DNA from: Microbacteriaceae bacterium UBA963
Lineage (GTDB): Bacteria; Actinomycetota; Actinomycetes; Actinomycetales; Microbacteriaceae
Assembly (NCBI GenBank): GCA_002292955.1
Contig: DBCH01000126.1
Location: forward strand, 2,264-16,942
Length of the DNA: 14,679 nt
Reading direction: 5' to 3'
Position numbers and translations under genes: made by a program. This document shows, piece after piece, positions 1 to 5,057 of this stretch. The notes below the pieces were generated by a model, which was not told where the DNA came from, did not search any database, and saw only the letters and a program-made list of their open reading frames with translations. The number at the start of each line of letters is the position of its first letter. The stretch's first letter is position 1.

Positions 1-141
1 AAGCACACCATCTTCGGAGAGGTCGCCGACGATGCTTCACGCGCGATTGTTGACGAGATTGGCGTAACGCCCACAGACGGCCGCGATCGCCCGCTCGACG
101 ACGTGGTTATTGAGTCGATTACGATTACCCCCGCCGCCTAG
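1..141 (+). CDS. Peptidyl-prolyl cis-trans isomerase, cyclophilin type (C-terminal end only)
   Basis: The window opens inside this gene; 46 codons and a TAG stop (139-141) are visible. The peptide begins KHTIFGEV and ends with a beta-strand-like IESITI segment. KHTIFGEV followed by a conserved acidic tail is the C-terminal block of cyclophilins (peptidyl-prolyl cis-trans isomerases), where the FG pair belongs to the barrel core. The catalytic arginine and the N-terminus lie outside the window, so localisation cannot be judged. In mycobacteria the cyclophilin ppiA sits at the same place in this gene order, which supports the call. Only three bases separate it from the rhomboid gene, so the two are probably co-transcribed. 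Confidence 0.85.
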   Translation, partial: KHTIFGEVADDASRAIVDEIGVTPTDGRDRPLDDVVIESITITPAA

Positions 142-144
142 AAC

Positions 145-1020
145 GTGAGCAGTGCCGACCCACAGCCGGTAGCGTGCCACCGGCACCCACAGACAGCGAC
201 GTTCATCACCTGTCAGCGGTGCGGCACGCCCGTCTGCCCTCAGTGCCAGAACCCTGCCCCGGTGGGCGTGCTCTGCCCGAAGTGCGCAGGCAACGCAGCT
301 ACAGCTCGACCTCGGCGTGGGGCGGGCAGATTCTTTCGCGTTTCGGGCGCATCGCGGCCGGTTGTGACGTATGTGCTTATTGCCATCAATGTGTTTGTCT
401 ACCTGCTCCAACTCATCCCCGGCATCAATCTCACGGCTGTTTTGCTCTATTCGCCCTATTACTCGCTTGGCGAGTTTGCGGCGGCGGGCGTGCCGTACGA
501 GCCCTGGCGCATGATTACGGCAACCTTTGCGCACTCGCCAACCTCGTTCCTGCACATCCTGTTCAACATGTTCACATTGTGGATATTCGGGCAGGTGCTC
601 GAATCAATGCTTGGACGCGCACGATTCATCACCCTGTACTTGATCGCGGGCTTGGCCGGTTCGCTCGGTGTGTTGTACTTCGATCTGGGCCTGGGCCTTG
701 AGTTCACTTCTGTGGTTGGCGCATCGGGGGCCATCTTTGGTCTCATGGGCGCCTACCTGGTGATTCTGCGGCACCTCGGGAGTAATTCCGCCGGACTCCT
801 CGTACTGGTGGCAATCAACGTCGTGATCGGTTTTCTTCCCGGATCGAACCTGTCGTGGCAAGCGCACGTGGGCGGCCTCATTGGCGGCGTCATCGTCGGC
901 CTCATTTTCATGCGAACGAGGACTCGCGAGAAGCTACGACTACAGCGGTATTTGATTGGCGGAGTTGTTCTCATCGAACTTGTGGCCGCACTGGCACACG
1001 CGCCACTCTTTGTGGGCTAG
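145..1020 (+). CDS. Rhomboid-family intramembrane serine protease with N-terminal zinc ribbon
   Basis: A 291-residue membrane protein. Residues 11-47 carry paired metal ligands (C11/H14, C23/C26, C31/C34, C44/C47) resembling a two-zinc B-box or ribbon module. From about residue 72 the chain is mostly hydrophobic with six or more membrane segments. The rhomboid signature is complete: the HILFN motif (N141), GASGAIFG with the nucleophile S194, and AHVGG with H241, giving a Ser/His dyad inside the membrane. The family cleaves transmembrane helices; the substrate is unknown here. The GTG start at 145 follows the upstream TAG by three bases, so initiation probably depends on coupling with the isomerase gene. 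Actinobacterial rhomboids commonly carry this cysteine-rich head, whose role is not established. The catalytic call is strong; the biological role is open. Confidence 0.93.
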   Translation: MSSADPQPVACHRHPQTATFITCQRCGTPVCPQCQNPAPVGVLCPKCAGNAATARPRRGAGRFFRVSGASRPVVTYVLIAINVFVYLLQLIPGINLTAVLLYSPYYSLGEFAAAGVPYEPWRMITATFAHSPTSFLHILFNMFTLWIFGQVLESMLGRARFITLYLIAGLAGSLGVLYFDLGLGLEFTSVVGASGAIFGLMGAYLVILRHLGSNSAGLLVLVAINVVIGFLPGSNLSWQAHVGGLIGGVIVGLIFMRTRTREKLRLQRYLIGGVVLIELVAALAHAPLFVG

Positions 1021-1037
1021 CGGGGTCACCGAGCGAC

Positions 1038-1046
1038 TTATGCACA
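1038..1046 (+). promoter_or_regulatory. DnaA-box-like 9-mer (TTATGCACA)
   Basis: This sequence fits the DnaA-box consensus TTWTNCACA exactly. It lies in the gap between the convergent rhomboid and crgA genes, in the same orientation as a second box 11 bases further on, so both would face the same side of the helix. Binding is inferred from sequence only. Confidence 0.5.
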
Positions 1047-1048
1047 GG

Positions 1049-1057
1049 TTATCCACA
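1049..1057 (+). promoter_or_regulatory. DnaA-box-like 9-mer (TTATCCACA, perfect consensus)
   Basis: This is the strongest form of the bacterial DnaA box. It is separated from the preceding TTATGCACA box by two bases. The surrounding gene order is known to lie within tens of kb of dnaA/oriC in actinobacteria, which makes DnaA binding plausible, but no AT-rich unwinding element is visible here. Confidence 0.55.
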
Positions 1058-1068
1058 TGCGGAGAATC

Positions 1069-1078
1069 ACACGCGTGT
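1069..1078. repeat. 10-bp perfect palindrome (ACACGCGTGT)
   Basis: Perfect self-complementary decamer 11 bases after the second DnaA-like box and just before the crgA stop codon. It has no loop or T-tract, so it is not a convincing terminator. It may be a dimeric protein site or chance. Confidence 0.3.
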
Positions 1079-1086
1079 AACCCCTA

Positions 1087-1320
1087 CTAGCGCCACCGCG
1101 TCGTCATCAAGAAACCAATGAAGGCGATTCCAAAGCCGACCAAGATGTTCCACTGTCCCAGTGCGGCAACCGGGAGGGTCGCCTGCGAGATGTAGAACAC
1201 GATGATCCAGACGAGTCCGAGAAGCATGAAACCAAACATCACCGGCTTATACCAGACGGGATTCGGGCTCCCCTCGGCGTCGCGAGGCTTGCGGGGCTGG
1301 GGTGTGCGTGACTTTGCCAT
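1087..1320 (-). CDS. crgA: Cell division protein CrgA
   Basis: A 77-residue protein with a basic, proline-rich cytoplasmic head (residues 1-22), the conserved NPVWYKPVMFG entry motif, one membrane helix at about 24-45, a short outer loop and a second helix at about 57-74 ending in TTRWR. This is the whole CrgA architecture. In actinobacteria CrgA recruits peptidoglycan synthases and other divisome parts to the septum; in mycobacteria it contacts FtsZ, FtsQ, FtsI and CwsA. Its place between the cyclophilin/rhomboid side and the pkn locus matches the actinobacterial order. The ATG is preceded by GGAG on the minus strand, and a TATACT -10-like hexamer lies 9 bases upstream. It is transcribed divergently from the sortase gene and convergently with the rhomboid gene. 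Confidence 0.93.
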   Translation of the reverse strand: MAKSRTPQPRKPRDAEGSPNPVWYKPVMFGFMLLGLVWIIVFYISQATLPVAALGQWNILVGFGIAFIGFLMTTRWR

Positions 1321-1329
1321 AACTCCACG

Positions 1330-1335
1330 AGTATA
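1330..1335 (-). promoter_or_regulatory. Candidate -10 element for crgA (TATACT)
   Basis: On the minus strand TATACT ends 9 bases before the crgA ATG. Transcription starting about 7 bases downstream would leave only a 2-4 base leader. No good TTGACA-like -35 is seen at 16-18 bases. The call rests on the -10 match alone. Confidence 0.4.
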
Positions 1336-1381
1336 GCCGGTGCCTCACAGCACAAGCACAGAGTCAGCTGGAGACCGGGGT

Positions 1382-1387
1382 TAGGAT
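1382..1387 (+). promoter_or_regulatory. Candidate -10 element or AGGA ribosome-binding site for the sortase gene (TAGGAT)
   Basis: TAGGAT fits the actinobacterial TANNNT -10 pattern. It ends 7 bases before the GTG at 1395, which would give leaderless transcription. The same bases contain AGGA eight bases from the GTG and could instead be the Shine-Dalgarno. Sequence alone does not separate the two readings. Confidence 0.35.
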
Positions 1388-1394
1388 AATCAAC

Positions 1395-2453
1395 GTGACT
1401 GAGAAGCGCCCCGATGACGAATCCACGCCAGAAAAGGCCACTTCGTCCGCGCCTAAGGATGCCGGGAAAGAGGAGGCTGCCGCCGCGGGAGCCCCGGAGA
1501 GCTCCGAGGAAGAAGCAGCCAAGCCCCTAGCCGGCAAGATTGACGACATGGAAGAGTCGTCGACAGACGACGACTACGACGAGTCGATCGAGGCCGCGGT
1601 TGAGGCGATTGCCTATCACCCCGTTTTTGAGGTCATCGAGGAACTGGAACCGGCCAAGCAAACCGCGACAGGCCCAAAGGAAAAGAAGAAGGTTTCCGCC
1701 GGGGCGGCTCTCCGCACGTTCTTTTTGTCGCGCGGGTTCTCTCGCGGCCTCGGTGTGGTCGGCGAATCGCTCATCACTCTCGGAGTGGTTGTCATGCTCT
1801 TCCTTGGCTGGCAGCTCTGGGTCAACGACGTCATCATTTACAACGAGTCAACTGCCGTGGCGGAAGAAAACGCAGAGAAGTGGACAACGTCCAAGACCCC
1901 CGAACCGACGTCGTCTGAAGCGGCGCCGCCCGACTATGGCCCCGCTCCGGTGATGGACAAGGCGGCTAATGCCGCGGTCTTTGGAAACATTTATATTCCT
2001 CGATTCGGAAACGACTTCATCAAGGTTGCCGCCGAGGGCGTCGGCGCCCAAGAGACGCTCAACCGCGGATACTTTGGTCGCTACCCAAACTCGCAACTTC
2101 CCGGAGAACCCGGAAACGTGGCGTTTGCCGTTCATCGCTCAGGATACGGCAACCCCTTCCGGCAAGCGCCCAAGTTGCAGGTGGGCGACGTCATTGTGCT
2201 CCAGACGCCCAACGGCTATTACGAGTACCGCGTTCGCAACACCGAATACGTGGTCCCCACCCAGGTTGAAGTGGTCAATGCTGTGCCCGGCGGATCAAAC
2301 GCCGCTGTCCCAGGACAGAGTGTTCTCACGATCACGACGTGTAACCCCGAATTGGGCAACGCGGAGCGACTTATCGTTTACGCCGTAATGGTTGGCTGGC
2401 AACCTGCCGACGCGGGTCCGCCGCAAGAAATCGCATCGATGGTAAAGGCATAA
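1395..2453 (+). CDS. Class E sortase (membrane transpeptidase)
   Basis: A 352-residue protein with a long, highly acidic, low-complexity cytoplasmic head (1-100), a single membrane helix at about 120-142, a Pro/Thr-rich linker, and a C-terminal sortase barrel (about 196-335). The catalytic set is complete: H247 in AFAVHRSG, C316 in TITTCNP and R325 in ERLIVYA. Sortases cut a sorting signal and join the protein to peptidoglycan or to pilin subunits; class E enzymes of actinobacteria usually prefer LAXTG rather than LPXTG. No protein with a sorting signal or pilin genes are in the window, so this looks like a housekeeping enzyme acting on remote substrates. The GTG start at 1395 is the only one that keeps the full acidic head. 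A short membrane-protein gene follows seven bases later. Confidence 0.92.
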   Translation: MTEKRPDDESTPEKATSSAPKDAGKEEAAAAGAPESSEEEAAKPLAGKIDDMEESSTDDDYDESIEAAVEAIAYHPVFEVIEELEPAKQTATGPKEKKKVSAGAALRTFFLSRGFSRGLGVVGESLITLGVVVMLFLGWQLWVNDVIIYNESTAVAEENAEKWTTSKTPEPTSSEAAPPDYGPAPVMDKAANAAVFGNIYIPRFGNDFIKVAAEGVGAQETLNRGYFGRYPNSQLPGEPGNVAFAVHRSGYGNPFRQAPKLQVGDVIVLQTPNGYYEYRVRNTEYVVPTQVEVVNAVPGGSNAAVPGQSVLTITTCNPELGNAERLIVYAVMVGWQPADAGPPQEIASMVKA

Positions 2454-2460
2454 CGAGACG

Positions 2461-2613
2461 ATGTATTTAGCACTCTGGAAAGTACTCCCTGGCCCCCTCT
2501 GGGCGCGCATTCTCATCGTCGCCGTCGCGACCATAGCCGTGGTGGCAGCGCTCGCCTTCTTCCTCTTTCCCTGGGTTGACTCGCTGCTCGCCCGATCAGT
2601 GGATGTGGGCTAG
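2461..2613 (+). CDS. Small single-pass membrane protein of the sortase-trpG locus (50 residues)
   Basis: An ATG at 2461 opens a 50-codon frame ending at TAG 2611-2613. The product starts MYLALWKVLPGPLWAR, has one strong membrane helix at about residues 17-36, then an FPWVDSLL segment and a short acidic tail ending DVG. Its last base is the first base of the trpG GTG (TAGTG), a typical coupled junction, and it starts seven bases after the sortase stop. From memory, small proteins of the same shape (LPGP near the start, FPWV after the helix) occur at this site in other actinobacteria, usually unannotated or hypothetical. No function can be assigned. It may assist the sortase or simply share its transcript. 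It is a real gene because the frame fills the gap exactly and overlaps its neighbour. Confidence 0.8.
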   Translation: MYLALWKVLPGPLWARILIVAVATIAVVAALAFFLFPWVDSLLARSVDVG

Positions 2614-3260
2614 TGACGCGCATTCTCGTTGTCGACAACTACGACAGCTTTGTTTACACACTTAACGGATATCTGCAGGAACTGGGTGCCGAGACACACG
2701 TAATCCGCAATGACGCCATCTCCTCGGCTGATGTTGACAGCGTGATTGCGGAGTACGACGGCGTGCTTGTGTCCCCGGGCCCGGGCAAACCCGCTGATGC
2801 AGGGGTCTCAATCGACATTGTTCGGGCTGCAGAACGCGCCAGAAAACCCCTCCTCGGGGTATGCCTTGGCCACCAGGCGATTGCGGAGGCGTTTGGCGCC
2901 ACAGTGACCAACGCAGAAGAACTGATGCATGGGAAGACGTCCCAAATTCGGCACGATGACAGCGACTTTTTTCGCGGTGTCGGACAACCATTCAGCGCTA
3001 CCCGGTACCACTCTCTCGCCGTTGTTGACGGCACGGTGCCTCCGGAGCTCGTCGTAACGAGCCGCACGGATGGCGGAGTCATCATGGGGTTGCGTCACGC
3101 TACTGCGCCGATTCACGGCGTTCAGTTTCATCCCGAATCGGTGTTGACCGAGGGCGGTTATCTCATGTTGGGTAACTGGCTTGAAAGCCTAGGTCTAACG
3201 GGGGCCGCCAAACTAGCTCTGACCAAGAACCCGCTTATCCAGCACAGTACGTCAGCGTAA
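2613..3260 (+). CDS. Glutamine amidotransferase of aminodeoxychorismate/anthranilate synthase (PabA/TrpG)
   Basis: A 215-residue class I glutaminase. It begins with the family signature ILVVDNYDSFVYTL and carries the oxyanion-strand VSPGPGKP (residues 53-60), the nucleophile C84 in GVCLGHQAI, and H173 and E175 in VQFHPES, so the catalytic triad is intact. It releases ammonia from glutamine for a chorismate-converting partner, making anthranilate (tryptophan) or aminodeoxychorismate (folate). No trpE or pabB lies in the window, so it may serve either or both partners as an amphibolic subunit. The orphan position beside pknB is conserved in actinobacteria. The GTG start overlaps the small membrane-protein stop by one base. 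The 3' end overlaps the convergent pknB-like gene by 26 bases. The C-terminal tail after residue 195 is longer than the minimal domain. Confidence 0.93.
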   Translation: MTRILVVDNYDSFVYTLNGYLQELGAETHVIRNDAISSADVDSVIAEYDGVLVSPGPGKPADAGVSIDIVRAAERARKPLLGVCLGHQAIAEAFGATVTNAEELMHGKTSQIRHDDSDFFRGVGQPFSATRYHSLAVVDGTVPPELVVTSRTDGGVIMGLRHATAPIHGVQFHPESVLTEGGYLMLGNWLESLGLTGAAKLALTKNPLIQHSTSA

Positions 3261-5046
3261 TCGGGGTACCGGCAGGAGTATTTCCGGGCGCCACCGACTG
3301 GGAGGTCACAATGACTCCGCTGGCACTTGCCGGGCACGCGGTGTCTGCCTGGAGCGACGGTGTAATGGAGATCTCAGAACCTGCCAAAACGCTCGCGGCC
3401 GCGTCCACGGTCATACCGGTGAGATCAGGAATCGTGACCTGGCCAGATGAGACGACGAGGTCGACGGTGACTCCGGTTTTCGCCTGTGCACCCGCAGCAG
3501 GCGTTGTCGCCACCACCATGCCTTGAGCAATAGTTGCGGAATTACCCGTGACGTTGACACCGACGACGAGCCCGAGCTTTTTGAGTTCCGCCGTGGCCTC
3601 CGCGATCGTCATTCCGGAGACATTGGGGATTGTCACCTCGGAGAGTCCGGAAGAGACATAGACAGTAATGCGCGTTCCAATGTCGACCTCTCTGTTGGCA
3701 TCCGGGTCAACGCGAATAACGGCGCCCCGGGGCACCTTGGCATTGGGTTCGTCCACGCGGACCGGGGTCAACCCCGCCTCGGTAATTGCGGAGGCGGCCT
3801 TTGTGTAGTCGAAACCCACAACGTTGGGAACGGATCGAGCCGACGAGGGGAAAAAATCAACCGGTTTGATGTTCAACACCCAGAGCGTGACCATAGAGAT
3901 GGCTATCACAAAGACAAGGCTCACCATGAGGCCGAGGCCGAGCCGCCCCCGCTGCCGCCGTTTTTGAGGAAGGCTGGCCTCGAACTCGGTTCCCGAAGAT
4001 ACGGCGTTGCGACCAAAGAGCAGGACAAGTTTGTCTGTCTCCGTTTGCGCAACGGAATCTATGCGCTCGGTTGGCGGGAGCTCGTTCCCGGAGCGCTCGG
4101 CGAGCAGTTGGGTTGTGGGGACAACTGACGACGCTCCTGACGCTGCTGGGGCGATCGGAGCGGGCGCCGGAAGACCAACCGGAGCAATGGGGGCCACGGG
4201 CATGTCCGGAGCGGGCCCCGCTGTTCCGGCCGTTCCCTCAAGAGTGGAGACAACGGCCGTCAGGTCAGCGAGAAAATCTGTCGACGTGGCGTAGCGCGAC
4301 GCCGGCTGTGGCTCGAGTGCTCGCGCCAGGACGAGGTTGAGAGCCACCGGAATGCGGTCATTGAGACTCGACGCCATGGGCGCACGAACGCCAGTGTAGC
4401 CACCCGGAAAAGGAACTCGACCCGTCAACATCGTGAACAAAAGGACACCGACAGAGAAGAGGTCGGCCCGAACATCTGCCGGGGCTGCCGCCAATTCGGG
4501 CGCTCGCCACTCCACCGCTTCCTGCGGCACACTCATTCCGGCAACGCTCCGAACGCCAGCCGACAACCCCACGTCGCTGAGCTTTGCCGCACCACTGGTC
4601 GAAATGAGCACGTTGTTGGGAGTGATGCCTTGGTGCGTGATTCCCTTGCGGTGCGCGACGTCGAGCGCAGCAAGGACTTGGCTGGCTATGCGACACGCTT
4701 CGACCGGTTTGAGGGGACCTCGGGCAAGGAGATCGGTCAGCGTGAGACCAGAGACGCGCTCCACGATGACGAAGGGTCTCTCGGCCGCGTCTGACGCATC
4801 AAACTTCGCCACACCAACGTCGAGCACGTGTGCGATGTTCTCGTGAACGAGTTCGGTTGAAAACCGCGCATCCTGGGTGAATCGCTCAACAATGCGAGGA
4901 TCGCGGGAAAGCTCGAGCTTGAGGACTTTGAGCGCCACTTTGCGATCCAAAACCGTATCGTCCGCCTTATAAACGTCGGTGAACATGCCCTGGCCCAGCA
5001 GGCCGGTAATTCGGTAGCGTCCAGCGATGAGCGGCGTCTCGTTCAC
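3235..5046 (-). CDS. pknB: PASTA-domain Ser/Thr kinase homologue at the pknB position, predicted pseudokinase
   Basis: A 603-residue protein: kinase-like domain (about 10-265), Pro/Ala-rich linker, membrane helix (about 371-391) and three extracytoplasmic PASTA domains (about 406-467, 473-535, 539-603). In mycobacteria PknB senses muropeptides through PASTA domains and controls growth and division. Here the fold markers remain (VALK K40, N145, DVG D158, APE 182-184), but key residues are gone. HRD reads HQG (138-140), so the catalytic base is glycine. The lysine two residues on is T142. The P-loop GQGMFT lacks its third glycine. The helix-C glutamate aligns with D59, and the activation loop has no threonine. 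ATP might still bind; phosphotransfer should be lost. The PASTA part looks intact, and the last repeat has C571 and C601. The GTG start follows the pknA stop after 11 bases. The gene is last in the operon. Confidence 0.9.
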   Translation of the reverse strand: MNETPLIAGRYRITGLLGQGMFTDVYKADDTVLDRKVALKVLKLELSRDPRIVERFTQDARFSTELVHENIAHVLDVGVAKFDASDAAERPFVIVERVSGLTLTDLLARGPLKPVEACRIASQVLAALDVAHRKGITHQGITPNNVLISTSGAAKLSDVGLSAGVRSVAGMSVPQEAVEWRAPELAAAPADVRADLFSVGVLLFTMLTGRVPFPGGYTGVRAPMASSLNDRIPVALNLVLARALEPQPASRYATSTDFLADLTAVVSTLEGTAGTAGPAPDMPVAPIAPVGLPAPAPIAPAASGASSVVPTTQLLAERSGNELPPTERIDSVAQTETDKLVLLFGRNAVSSGTEFEASLPQKRRQRGRLGLGLMVSLVFVIAISMVTLWVLNIKPVDFFPSSARSVPNVVGFDYTKAASAITEAGLTPVRVDEPNAKVPRGAVIRVDPDANREVDIGTRITVYVSSGLSEVTIPNVSGMTIAEATAELKKLGLVVGVNVTGNSATIAQGMVVATTPAAGAQAKTGVTVDLVVSSGQVTIPDLTGMTVDAAASVLAGSEISITPSLQADTACPASASGVIVTSQSVAPGNTPAGTPITLTYCAG

Positions 5047-5057
5047 AAGAATCCGAT

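Noticed and set aside
37..555. A 172-codon minus-strand open frame over the isomerase and rhomboid genes
   Set aside because: Arg/His-rich shadow translation of two recognised genes on the other strand.
3523..4128. A 201-codon open frame on the plus strand opposite the pknB-like gene
   Set aside because: It is antisense to a clearly recognisable PASTA/kinase protein, has no known motif and reflects high-GC shadow coding. The same applies to the 183-codon plus-strand frame at 6153-6704.
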